Below, piece by piece: positions 12,330 to 25,302 of a stretch of DNA of 25,303 nt. How positions within the stretch are numbered: position 1 is the first letter of the stretch; each line of letters opens with the position of its first letter. The position numbers and the translations under genes were made by a program. Origin of the DNA: Pigoraptor vietnamica (lineage: Eukaryota; Opisthokonta; Filasterea); contig CALSCQ010001942.1 of assembly GCA_943704525.1 (NCBI GenBank), positions 1-25,303 of the forward strand, in the 5' to 3' direction. A model generated the notes under the pieces. The model worked only from the letters and a program-made list of their open reading frames with translations. It was not told the origin of the DNA and made no database searches.

Positions 12330-15300
12330 ATGCGGGCGCTCTTCGTGGCGGTCGCGCTAACGGCGTTTGCCGCGGGTGCGGTGCTCTCGGCCCCCACCGA
12401 TGACAACCCCAACTACGCACAGGCGCTCCAAATGTCCATGTTCTTCTACGAAGCCCAGCGTGCAGGGCGCAAGGACCCGACGAATCGCGTCTCGTGGCGC
12501 GGTGACTCGGTGCTCTCGGACGGCAGCGACGTCGGCATTGACCTGAGCGGCGGCTGGTTCGACGCGGGCGATCACATCAAGTTTGCGGTGCCGATGGCGT
12601 ACAGCGCGACCATGCTTGCGTGGGGCGGGCTCGTGTTCCGCGACGGATACGTTCGCTCGGGCCAGATGCCGTACCTCAAGAGCAACCTGCGCTTCGTCGC
12701 CGACTACATGCTCAAGGCGCACTCTCTCGGAAAGTTCGTCTTTGCAGCGCAAGTCGGCGACGCGGACAAGGATCACTCGTCGTGGGTCGCGCCCGAGATG
12801 ATTATCTACGCCGACGCAGCCTACCGACCGACTTCGGTGTGTGGTGTAACGCATTCCCATGGGGGCCCTTTACTGCCGCACGCACACGTCTCCCTACCAC
12901 ACGCACGTCTCGAACATTGCACTCGATCACAAACACCCTACATACGCACGCAGTTCTCACCTCTCGCATTTCGTCCCCCCTTTCGCAGCTGCTGACGGCG
13001 CAGTGCCCCGGCTCGGAGGCGACGGGCGGCACCAGCGCTGCACTGGCGGCCATTTCGCTGCTCCTCCGCGAGGACGACCCCGCCTACGCCGACCTTCTCC
13101 TCCGCCACGCGACCGAACTGCACGAGTTTGCCGACACCTATCGCGGCATCTACACGGACTGCGTGCCCCGTGCCAAGGGGTACTACGACTCGTACTCAGG
13201 TTACCAGGACGAGCTTGCGTGGGCGGGCGTGTGGATGTACAAGGCCACGCAGAACAGCGCCTACCTCGCCAAGGCACGTGACGCGTACGCGCAGTCGACC
13301 GGCGGTGCCGGCTGCGGCTGCGCGTGGACGTTGTCGTGGGACGACGTGTCGTATGGCGCGGCTATCTTGCTCTACGAAGTGACCGGCGACGCCATGTACG
13401 CCACGAACATCGAGCGCAACATCAACCACTGGCGGAACAATCTGCCCAAGACGGCCGGCGGCCTGTCCTTTCTGAACCAGTGGGGCTCTCTCCGCTATGC
13501 GACCACGACGGCGTTCACAGCCCTCGCGTACGCGCGCCTCATCAAGGCGCAGAAGCCGTCCCTGGCGTCGACGTACGAGACGTGGGCCAAGTCGCAGGTG
13601 GACTACGCCCTCGGCAAGAACCCCGCGGGGCGGTCGTACCTCATCGGTTATGGCGCCAACTTCCCGCGCAACCCGCACCACCGTGGCGCGAGCGGGCCGT
13701 GGGGCAACAACGTCGCGTGCTGTCCGTACAACAACCGCCACGTCCTGATTGGTGCCCTCGTGGGCGGCCCCAAGTCCGCGGACGACTTCGCCTACCAGGA
13801 CATCCGCGGTGACTGGGTCGCGAACGAGGTGGCGACAGACTACAACGCCGGCATCTCGGGCGCACTCGCCGCGCTCGCAGAGACGTACCCCGGCACTCCT
13901 CTCGCCGTGTTCCCGCCGCAAGAGTCCTACACGCCCGCGGACGAGTTCGGGGCGTCGATCGGCATTAACACGGAGGACGCGCAGCAGTTCACCGAATACC
14001 GCATCAAGGTGCGCCAGACGACGGCGTGGCCCGCGCGGCGCGTGCAGCTGGCCGTGCGCTACTACATGGACCTCTCGGACGTCGCGTCCATGGGCCTTGC
14101 AGCAAACCCCATCGACGCCGTCTCGGTCGTGCTCAATTACGCCGACGGCGGCAACTCGGCGACGCTGTCGACGGGCAAGGTGCTTGGGGGCGCGCCCAAC
14201 GTGTACTACTTCGAGGTCGCATGGCCCGCAAACAAGGCGCCGTGGCCGGGCGGCGACGGCAACCGGGGGTCAGAGTACGAGGCGCAGGTGCGCATTTCGC
14301 TCAAGAACAGCGCCCGCAACGCGCTCTGGAACCGCCGGCGCGATTACTCCGCGAGCGGTGGCATGGGCACTGGCAGCGCACCGGTGGCCACGACCCGCCT
14401 CCCGCTGTACAGCGAAGGCATTCGCGTGTTCGGTTCCGAGCCCTCGGCAGGCTCCGCTTCGGCTGTTCTTCCCACGGAGACGAGCGCTGCCAAGACGTCC
14501 ACGGCGATTCCCCAAGTCACCTCGTCCAGCGCACGCCCTGCCACTCCGATGACAGGCGCACCGGCGGCGACCACCAACACGCCCGCTGCGACGGTTACGT
14601 CCAAGCCCGCGACAACAACGACGTCCACTGCGCCCGTCGCTCGTGCCGAGGCGCGGTGCCTCTGGGAAGATAACGGTGCGTCGCAGGCGATCATTGTGAC
14701 GGCGCGCGTGGACAACACGGGCAGCTCGGGCCTCGCACTCGCCTCCACGACTGTCCAGTACTATTTCGGCGGAGATGCACCCTCCACGTCCTACGCCGCG
14801 CGCGTCCTCGCTGTCACGGTCGTGGACCCCTTCGGCACAGACGCACCGGTCGTTCTCGCAAGCGCCGACGCATCCGCTGCCGTGTCGCCGTTCGGAAGCG
14901 GTTCGTCGCGCCACGTTGCGCAGGCGTCGTTCAAGGCGCCGACGGTCCTCGCAGCGCGCCGCCGGCTCATCTTGACGCTCGAAGTGTACCCGCTTGTCGC
15001 CAGCGTCACGTTTTCCCGCAACAGCGAGTACTCGCGCGTGCCGACGGCGACCGACAGCTACGCGTCGTGCCCAGGCGTCGTCGTGCGCTCGGGGAGTGAC
15101 GTCGCGTGGGGCAGCGTGCCGGCCGTTGCACCGACGCAGACGAGCACTGCGCCCGCGAAGACAAGCCAGGGTCCGACGTCTGCGCCCGCCAAGACCACGC
15201 AGGCTCCCACCGTCACTGGGGCACCCTCGGCGCTCACCGTCGGATTCGAACCTGGGTCCAGCGGAGACAACTCGATCGCATTCCGCGTGTCCATTACCAA

Positions 15301-15703
15301 CACGGGCGCCGCCGTCCCGCTCTCCTCCCTCTCGGTCCAGTTCTACTTCGACGGCAAGGCCACCGGAACCGTCGCTGCGGGCGACTACGCGACGGACGTC
15401 TACTCGTCCGCGATCACCACGAGCGGCCCGCCGTACTATCAGGACATCCTTGCGTCCACCAGCGCCGCCGTGTCGGTCGTCCCCTCTGGCGCACGCGGCG
15501 CACGGCTCGTTTCGACGGCAGCGTTTGCGAGCGGATCCCTCGCGACGGGCAGCACGCTGACGGTGCAGTTCGGCATCCACGCGAACGATTGGTCGTCCCT
15601 CAACCGCGCGGCCGATTACTCGTGGCAGGGCACGAGCGGGCGCAACGACCGCGTCGTGGTTGCCGTGGGCGGCGTGGTCGTCTCGGGTGTTCCCCCTTCG
15701 TGA
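12330..15703 (+). CDS. Secreted GH9 cellulase with CBM3c and two further CBM3-like modules
   Basis: Exons are 12330-12836 and 12989-15703 (1073 aa), with a 152-nt intron (GTGTGT...TTTCGCAG). A second acceptor at 13003 is also in frame and would drop five residues. Residues 1-20 form a signal peptide (MRALFVAVALTAFAAGAVLS). The GH9 domain spans about 25-475: GGWFDAGDHIKF carries the base/nucleophile-binding Asp78 and Asp81, NPHHRGA (397-403) is the His signature, and Glu449 in ANEVATDYNAG is the acid. At about 480-655 a CBM3c-like module is fused directly (RYYMDLSDV; LPLYSEGIRVFGSEP). This arrangement is known from processive bacterial endoglucanases such as Thermobifida Cel9A. Two Ser/Thr/Pro/Ala linkers then separate two CBM3-like modules (about 700-860 and 905-1073, the latter with HANDWSSLNRAADYSW). 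The protein should hydrolyse crystalline cellulose outside the cell. Confidence 0.93.
12837..12988 (+). other. Intron in GH9 cellulase gene
   Basis: The intron sits between the conserved ADAAYRPTS and CPGSEATGG segments of the catalytic domain. It keeps phase 0 and contains CA-rich simple sequence and a C/T-rich tract before the acceptor. It shows the gene is eukaryotic and not bacterial contamination. Confidence 0.8.
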
Positions 15704-15825
15704 GCGAGCATGTGGCAAAGCTGGCATCGCGGAGACCCTCCGGAAGGGAGTGCGACTGGTGCGCACACGCGGTGACACGCACAGGGCTGCGAGGATGAAT
15801 GAAGGGTGCCCACAAAAAGCTTGAG

Positions 15826-15945
15826 TACTGAATAGTTGAACGAGTACACCGTGACGAACCCCCTGCGGATCACGACTGGAATTCGCGCCCTCGAGCACAT
15901 ACTCACCCGTGAGGCACCCTTGCATACTCGTTCAACTATTCAGTA
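15826..15945. repeat. 21-bp inverted repeat pair
   Basis: The 21-bp arms at 15826-15846 (starts TACTGAATAGTTG) and 15925-15945 (starts TACTCGTTCAACT) are perfect reverse complements and enclose 78 bp. They could form a strong hairpin or be the ends of a miniature element. It lies about 125 bp after the cellulase stop. Confidence 0.8.
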
Positions 15946-16032
15946 GTACACCGTGACGAACCCCCTGCGGATCACGACTGGAATTCGCGCCCTCGAGCAC
16001 ATACTCACCCGTGAGGCACCCTTGCATACTCG
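15843..16032. repeat. 88-bp direct repeat, two identical copies with 102-bp period
   Basis: Copies at 15843-15930 and 15945-16032 are identical as far as I can read. They begin AGTACACCGTGACGAACCCC and end at CTTGCATACTCG. The right arm of the inverted repeat sits between them. Confidence 0.85.
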
Positions 16033-16082
16033 CCCGTGAGGCACCCTTGCATACTCGCCCGTGAGGCACCCTTGCATACACG
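16008..16082. repeat. Three tandem 25-bp repeats
   Basis: Units at 16008-16032, 16033-16057 and 16058-16082 begin CCCGTGAGGCACCC. The third differs by one base near its end. The first is also the tail of the second 88-bp copy, so the array grew by local slippage or unequal exchange. Confidence 0.85.
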
Positions 16083-16480
16083 AATGTGCACATGCTCAAA
16101 GAGGTTGGTTGCGGCACGGAGGGGTTGAGTCAGTCGGCGCGCAGGAGGCAACATGAGCACCAACATTTGAACGTAAGAGGTTATTCGGTGCCTTGAGGGG
16201 TTGGGTCAATCTGCGCCTCAATCTCGAAGCGCATGCCGACTTCCAGTGCGCGGCCGACCAAAGCCTCACGAATGATGGAACCGATTGGGTTGGAGCCGGC
16301 GTCATTACCGACGAGTGTCCGGCTGTGTACCGCGGGTGACATGGCTAACTTGTCCAACCGTGTCAGGCCGTCAACGCCTTGCCTTCGGCACCTCCCAGCC
16401 AAGGAAAGAACGTGAGCGACTCCGTTCAGAGATAAGACAGCGCCGCGTCTCCTTTCTTCCGCTGTCGACGTAAGGGTAAA
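16083..16480. other. Spacer with a diverged short repeat
   Basis: No supported gene. Two similar stretches, about 16110-16145 and 16175-16213, share GGGGTTG(A/G)GTCA(G/A)TC(G/T)GCGC and may be an old duplication. A minus-strand frame of 110 residues crosses this region but has no motif. Confidence 0.4.
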
Positions 16481-17819
16481 ATGCAATCCCAAACGCCGCC
16501 GGGTGACGGTCATCGAACTCGGATGTTGCTTCGGCTCCGACCGCTACTGGACGCGGCCAATCGCCGGCCCCAATTCAGCGCTTTGGAGGACGCGACGACA
16601 TGGCAATATTCCCCCCTTCTCCAGGCTACCTCGTCAAGTTCATTGCGCCGCGCACTGTGCCGTGCTATACGACGTCGGACCCGGCGATACCCTTGCACGA
16701 TCCGACTCGGCTGGGAGAGGGAGCTGCGCAGGGAGCTTGTTTCGGAGGGCATGGATTGCACCGTTCACGCTGACAACGAGAAAGCCACCCTGTGCGTCAC
16801 GATATCCCGTCGGCACAATCCGCGCGATGCCTGATCTGCGCGCGACACGCCTGCGATAACGATGGGCCGGGTGCGCTATTTCATCGGCGCGCTGTGGGTC
16901 ATCAAGTTGGCGTCGGAGCGTCGGTTGGCCAGCATCGAGCGGCTGCAATGGGACTGGGGCCCCGAGTTTGCGTCGGTGTGTCTTACTGGGCCGCTGCTCC
17001 GCAAAGGACTGGACGCCCGAGCTTTCTGCCGCACATTGACACTCGAGGAGACGCACGCGCTCATTCAGTACGCCGACGTGACCGGCGACGGCATCAATGC
17101 CTCTCTCGCCATTATTGCGGCGACGTCCGCGGAGCATGCGTTGCGAGTCGCCGCCAAGGTGCAGAAGGCCGCACAGGAACGGACGAACGCGGCAGAGCCA
17201 CCCTTCGAAGTGACGAGTCCAGTGACGGCGTTTAACAATGCGAAGGTGTACTACAGCGGGCGCGATGATGTCGCCATGGCCGTGCGCTGGGAAGCAACGG
17301 GCGAGATACGCATCCTCGCCGAAGTGCCGCGTAAACACCAGCGCGACCTTTTCCCCGAGGAGAAAGACAGTCCCACCAAAGGGTCGCAAAACAGGCGCGT
17401 CGAGGCCCGCGTGCGGCAGTACCTCAGCAAGGAGACCTCGGCAGGGCGTCACGCACCCACGGAGCAGGCCGCGCAACAGCCGCCAATGCCGCCGATCTTT
17501 GTCGAGTGCAAAACGCAGACCGCGCACGGGAAGCCGTCGGCGCGCATCGCAAATACACGCACGGCGAGCGACGGACGCTGAGTCCTACATCGCGGCGCTA
17601 CTGAAGAAGCTGGACAAGTGCCATGACGCGATCAAGCTGCCGAAGGAATTCCAGCCATCGCGCGCCGACTGGCTGGCATCGTGGACGGTGGCGCTCGCAA
17701 CCGAGCTGGCGGTGGACGGGCCTGACAAACAAGCGGAAGGGGCCAGCGAGCCGACCCGGCACGCGAACGCAAAACAAACGCCGAGTGTCAGGAGCGGCAC
17801 GTCGAAGACCTTAGGCTGA
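16481..17819 (+). other. Unrecognised coding-like stretch with interrupted frame
   Basis: Several plus-strand frames in succession have GC-ended codons and protein-like composition. The longest is 16862-17581 (239 aa), which contains LTLEETHALIQYADVTGDG and a basic, Lys/Arg/Glu-rich tail. A further coding-like piece at about 17560-17819 includes SYIAALLKKLDKCHDAIKL. The overall frame is broken about three times, so the locus is probably a decayed gene of unknown origin. I see no catalytic motif, membrane segment or signal peptide and no match to a family I know. A long antisense frame over the same DNA (16640-17527) looks like a shadow. Confidence 0.4.
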
Positions 17820-18588
17820 GTGGCCATGGCAGCCGCGGGGGCCCGGGGGGGGGGGATGGCGAGCGTTCTGGGCAATCGCCGCCGTTTATAAAGTTGCGTG
17901 AGAGTGGGCGTGAAGAGCGGGTCGTGTGGTCATCTGTTTCGTTCCCCATGTGCAGCCCGGCGATCGTCAGTCGTCAAGGCGCATCGCAGTCACGCTACCC
18001 GGCGGCCGTACTGCACGGGCCACCGTCCAGAAGCTGGAGCGATCGCGATAAAAAGATATCTGCGATAGAAAGAGGGGGCCACGCACATACTTGAAGAAAG
18101 TCCACTCGTTAAAGCCGCGGATGGAGTCCTTAGTGGGCTCTTGAGCCCAACACTGAAGAAAGTCGTGCGCTCTGTAACGCTCAAAGCCCCACCGCCACCC
18201 ACACCCCTGCGTTGTAACACTTAACCCCCACCTATACCCATACCCACTCCTTGGTGGAGCAACTCAGCTGATCAGCGTGCGCTGATTGGTCGCCTTCAAG
18301 CCAACGCATCCGATTGGTCAGTCCGCGCAGGACTCCGACTGATTCGCAGTGGCATATGCAGGCATGTGGCATGCACGGCCACGCACGGTTTGAAGAATCC
18401 GGCGACTTTGCGTCTTTGTCTCTCCAGCGCACACTGACTTCACGCCCTGCTGTCTCTCCAAACGCGCCTTCATTTCACTCCCCGCTGTGTGTCGGCTTGT
18501 CAAAAAGACGCGCAGAGTGTACGCCGATCTGTCTGCCAACAGCCGAATTTCAAACAGATTGGTTTACTTCTGAGAAGCAACGTGAAGT
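17820..18588. promoter_or_regulatory. Upstream region of homoisocitrate dehydrogenase
   Basis: No ORF is supported. A TTTATAAAG TATA-like word lies at about 17885-17893, and a TGGGCTC/GAGCCCA hairpin at 18134-18149. Three inverted CCAAT boxes (ATTGG at 18285-18289, 18313-18317 and 18558-18562) stand upstream of the ATG. The first two are 28 bp apart. Confidence 0.45.
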
Positions 18589-21459
<2,871 letters not shown>

Positions 21460-21688
21460 AAATGAAATTGCACTTGGCTACAATGTTGCGGCTCTCGCCT
21501 GACACACACACACACACACTCACACACACAATCACACACACACACTCACACACACACACACTCATACACACACACTCACACACATATTCGCCGCACGCAC
21601 ACACACACGCACGCACCAGCTAGAGGTTTCTCTTGGCACGGCCACAGAAACAGAGATCACGTTCGGAGATTTCGGCATTTCTGCCCCT
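21460..21688. other. Convergent spacer rich in CA microsatellite
   Basis: Between the stops of homoisocitrate dehydrogenase (plus) and the Vip1-like gene (minus). CA-type simple sequence with interruptions fills about 21502-21617. No coding exon is clearly present. A GTAAAG word at the Vip1-like stop leaves open a further 3' exon here. Confidence 0.6.
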
Positions 21689-23604
21689 TTACGACCCAAA
21701 CATGCTCTCAAAGCGGGCGAGCGCGACCTCATCTCTGTGGAGGGGCACGCACGGCACAACGGGCAGAGTGTGTCGGTCTTCCAGGATGCCAAAGGGGTTG
21801 CCGCACGCGCCGGGGCTGAACTGTATCTGCACGTAGAACTGGCCGAGGGAGCGACCGTCCTGCATGGGGTATCGGTGAGGTGCCACGTGTGAGTGCGCGT
21901 GTGCGATCCGGTTCAGTTGCAGACGGTTAGCAAGCGGTATGCTATCTTAGGTCGTCCACCCTCGTTGCTGTTGACGCATACAGACACACAGGCACTCACC
22001 GCGCCCAGTCGTTCGTACAGCTGAAAGACAATGTGTGAGAGGTAGTTGAGGTCGTGCGTCGCGGGTTCGATGTCGGGGTGTTCCAGCACACCCGAGTGGA
22101 GCAGTAGGTTCATCAGCGCATGCAAGTGGCTCTCGCTTGTAAAGAAGAGGCTGCGCGCGTCGATAGGCACTGTTAGAGGGGACCGGAGCATTGAAGACAG
22201 TCACACAGACACTCACACACAGACACACACACACACACACACACGCGCGCGCGCACACAAGCATGTAAGCATATCCACGGTCGCGCATACTCCAATCGTC
22301 ATACAAGTGGATCCATTGCAATGTACGCACCGCGTCACCCCTTCCGGACCCCTTGATGCCTCGGCCAATTCGGTGACAATGTGCGACAGCAGTGGACGTG
22401 CGATGAGCGCGCCGACCTCAATGCGCTCCTTCTCGTCGAGCCCTATTAGGAGAGATAGGGTGAGTAGAAGAGACAAGAGAAACAGGTGGCGCCTATCCGC
22501 AGTTACGGTGAGCAACGACAGAGAGGGTCTGGCAGAGAGAGACACGAGACGAAGGTCAACTAGATGTTCCAGCATGAAAGCCAGTTGGTGTTTCGCAGGA
22601 GAGGAAGCACCGCAAGCATCTGAAGCCATTGTGCACGCGATTGTCCCACATCAACAGCCGCGCGGAATATGTCACGTGACAGTACCGTATTCGTGCGGCA
22701 CGACAAAGTCCGCCAGTTCCTTGGCGCACTCGTACAGCGCCCGGGTGTCCAGACAGTCGCGGTTGTGGAGGGAGTCGTACTGCGGGCGAATTAACGTGGG
22801 TCAGTTACGGGGCGAATTAACGTGGGTCGAAATAGCGTGGGTCAGTTACGGGGCGAATTAACGTTGGTCCGCGCCTCGTCACACGATGACAACACTACAA
22901 CACAATAGTTAAGATATGCACGTGGGCCCATGCGGCCCGCAGCCATACATGAGAAATTGAACCCAATGGGGCTCTTACAATTGTAACAACCGACGCCGAT
23001 TGCTTCGTTACAACACACAGTATGCGCGCGCAAGCACGCGAAGCGCACACCTTGATGTAGTCGTACACGTCCGGCACTTTGCTCGCGTTGTACTTGCCAG
23101 TGGTCGCGTCGTAAAAGTCGCGCAGAAGATTGTCCCAGCGTTCGTACAGCAGCAAATACGGCTGCGAATGCGCGTGTGGGGGAGAGGGGTAGTCACAAAC
23201 CAACGCAATAGAAGCGGAACCAAATTGCGACCCAAGAGTTGCCAATAGAGGCACGCTCTACCCTATGCAAACACCTCAAACAATGAGACTGGCAATATAA
23301 TAAGATCGGCCACACGCGCACCTCCTCCCCGCACAAGTAGAGCCTGTCGCCGCTGCGCTTTGGGACGAGTGCACGCGCCTGTTCCGTGAGCGAGCGAATG
23401 TGGCGGTGGATTTCCTGCAGCTTTAGGTTGGGGTTTCGGATGGGCTGGACGCCGCTCTTGGACACCCTGCGGGCGCGCACGAACAGGCAGAAAATTGGGT
23501 CGAGTGCATGTGAAAGGCAAGCGCGCACGTGCACGTACACAACTCACAGTCACACACACACACACACACATACACACGCACACACACACACACACATACA
23601 CACG

Positions 23605-23661
<57 letters not shown>

Positions 23662-25269
23662 GCACACACACCTGTCTCCAATCGGGTCCGTCCCAGCAAG
23701 GAGCTGCCCAATGCGCTCCGTTGCGCGGTTCAAATGCACGCGCGCGGCATCGACGTCATCCAGTAACACGCGGGACGTGTCGTTCTGAATGACAGTCACG
23801 TCGATGGCGGCAGCGGACAAATTCGACGGCGAGTTGCGGAATTGGCCCGGCGAGTGACCGCCCGCCTCAACCGCCGCAGGGATGGACGAGAGCGACCCAA
23901 ACGCAGACGTCGAAGGTGACCCCGCGCTGTCCGGACGCAGCGAATACGTATTCCTACGGAACACAAGCGCAATAAAAAATTTAGGCGGGGAAGAGGGGAT
24001 GACGAGAAATGCGATTCGTCCACAAGCACAGTAGTAAGTATACTGAGGGAATTAGGCCCTGTCACCCACACGACAACGCCGGCGTCCGTCAGCATGGCCT
24101 GCATGAACTCGCGCGCGGTTCGACGGACGCGCTCTTCCGACGACGAATACCTGCGCAGTGGAACATGGGCCGTTCAGAGGGAATGTAACAAGTGTAAAAT
24201 GGGGGTAGGGAAAGAGGAGGAAGGGGTTGCTGAATTAGCGCTGTCTGTCACTCGACGCTTCACCGCCCACTCACACTTTGGCGTTTGTGAGGAAGCCCGG
24301 CAGCGTCTTGTGGCCGTGGATGGTCGAAGGGTCGCATGTCGAGAACATCCGCCGACGGAACTGACGACCAAGCTGAGAGCGCGAAACAAAGTCAGCGAAG
24401 CACGAAGCGTACGTAGGTTCGCACACACTCACGCGAGCACATGTGCGCACGTTCTTACCTGGCGCGCCTGCCTCTCCCCCGCGTGCGTAAGCTCTCCGCC
24501 CCACTTGCACACTATCTGCACGGACCCATCCGCGCGCGGCTTGAGCTGCGCCTTCGTGCTCGCGTACGCCCGATTCAGCACCGTCCGCAGCTGCACGAGA
24601 CGGTCCATCGACGCGTCGCCGGTCCTTCCCCTCGACGACGGACGCGACGACGGACGCGACGACGGACGCGATGAGGACGAGTCGTTACCATCCCCGCTCG
24701 ACGTCGACACCCGCGCCAAAGCGGCCGTGTGTGCGTCCGCCACCGGCGCGTTGGACGCAGAGGGTTCGTCGGCGGAGGGCGTCAGTGGCGTCGGCGGTAG
24801 CGCTGGCGGTGACATAGGCGTCGTGTCGTCCGGCGAACACCCAAGCGACTCGAGCACCGTGTCGATGGCCATGAGGAGGCCGTCGAGCTCTTCCGGCGTG
24901 CGCAGTTCAATCTCACACGTCGCTTCGGACACGTCTGACGCGTTCGACGCGGTGCTCGGTGGCAGTTCGAGGGGCTGCTGTGCGCTCTGCGGCATGTCTG
25001 CGGGCAGAAAGCGGCCGCCGTTGCGCGTGAGGCTGGCGATGACGGGGTCGGACGTGACGAGCTTGATCTTTTGTTTCGGAGTGCGGTCGCCGTGACGCAG
25101 GACGGCGACGACGGCGCGAAGGCGCGTGGCCGGTTTTGGCTCGATGCGCATGGTGACCGAGGCGCCGACCGTGTCAAAGGCAATCTGGCGGAGGAGGCGA
25201 CTGCACTCGTTGTAGTAGGCATTGTCGCCCTTGACGAAAGACCACCCGTTGACGTCGCAGACGTATGAC
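21689..25269 (-). CDS. VIP1: Vip1/PPIP5K-type inositol pyrophosphate enzyme, phosphatase-like half (5' partial)
   Basis: The bifunctional enzyme makes and breaks inositol pyrophosphates (1-PP-IP species). Ten exons are visible, about 684 codons: 25269-24459, 24372-24275, 24150-24070, 23953-23672, 23466-23322, 23161-23051, 22779-22686, 22442-about 22350, 22169-22000 and 21859-21689. The first begins [13 protein letters not shown], the block after the ATP-grasp kinase domain, which lies outside the window. Next is the histidine-phosphatase signature [10 protein letters not shown], then [75 protein letters not shown] and YVQIQFSPG, all in the family order. An insert after the RHG motif is Ser/Pro-rich. 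The donor of the eighth exon (GTCCGG) is weak; another about 20 nt downstream (GTGCGT) gives the wrong phase. The stop after FGS could instead be a GTAAAG donor. Confidence 0.9.
22195..22262. repeat. CA/CG dinucleotide tract in Vip1-like intron
   Basis: ACACAGACACTCACACACAGA followed by CA and then CG/CA repeats fills part of the intron between the eighth and ninth visible exons. Confidence 0.8.
22784..22870. repeat. Tandem repeats beside a Vip1-like 3' splice site
   Basis: GGGGCGAATTAACGT-GGGTC-AGTTAC-type units of about 26 and 41 bp, plus a partial third, abut the acceptor of the exon starting at 22779. On the sense strand each full unit brings a TAACTGACC word that resembles a branch site. 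Confidence 0.75.
23547..23670. repeat. Long CA/TG microsatellite adjoining a Vip1-like 5' splice site
   Basis: About 120 bp of mainly CA repeat on the plus strand. On the sense strand the exon end GACAG is followed directly by GTGTGTGTGTGC, so the microsatellite itself supplies the donor GT. Confidence 0.9.
24634..24669 (-). repeat. Three 12-bp coding repeats (Ser/Arg/Pro) in Vip1-like exon
   Basis: GACGACGGACGC occurs three times in tandem on the plus strand, within the Ser/Pro/Arg-rich insert of the phosphatase-like domain. On the minus strand it encodes RPSS repeats. Confidence 0.85.
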
Positions 25270-25271
25270 CT

Positions 25272-25273
<2 letters not shown>

Positions 25274-25302
<29 letters not shown>

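Noticed and set aside
15238-15262. tRNA T-arm-like GGATTCGAACC
   Set aside because: It is in frame within the last CBM3-like module and no other tRNA arms surround it.
14270-15925. 551-residue open frame on the minus strand under the cellulase C-terminus
   Set aside because: It is the antisense of GC-rich coding DNA, very Arg-rich, and has no motif; the plus frame carries the clear CBM3-like modules.
16008-16082. CRISPR-like array of three 25-bp repeats
   Set aside because: Units are directly adjacent with no spacers, and the genome is eukaryotic.
16640-17527. 295-residue minus-strand frame
   Set aside because: Arg/His/Leu-rich composition typical of antisense shadows; the plus frame has better codon use.
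23423-23792. Thr/His or Cys/Val repeat proteins on both strands
   Set aside because: These are translations of the CA/TG microsatellite inside an intron.
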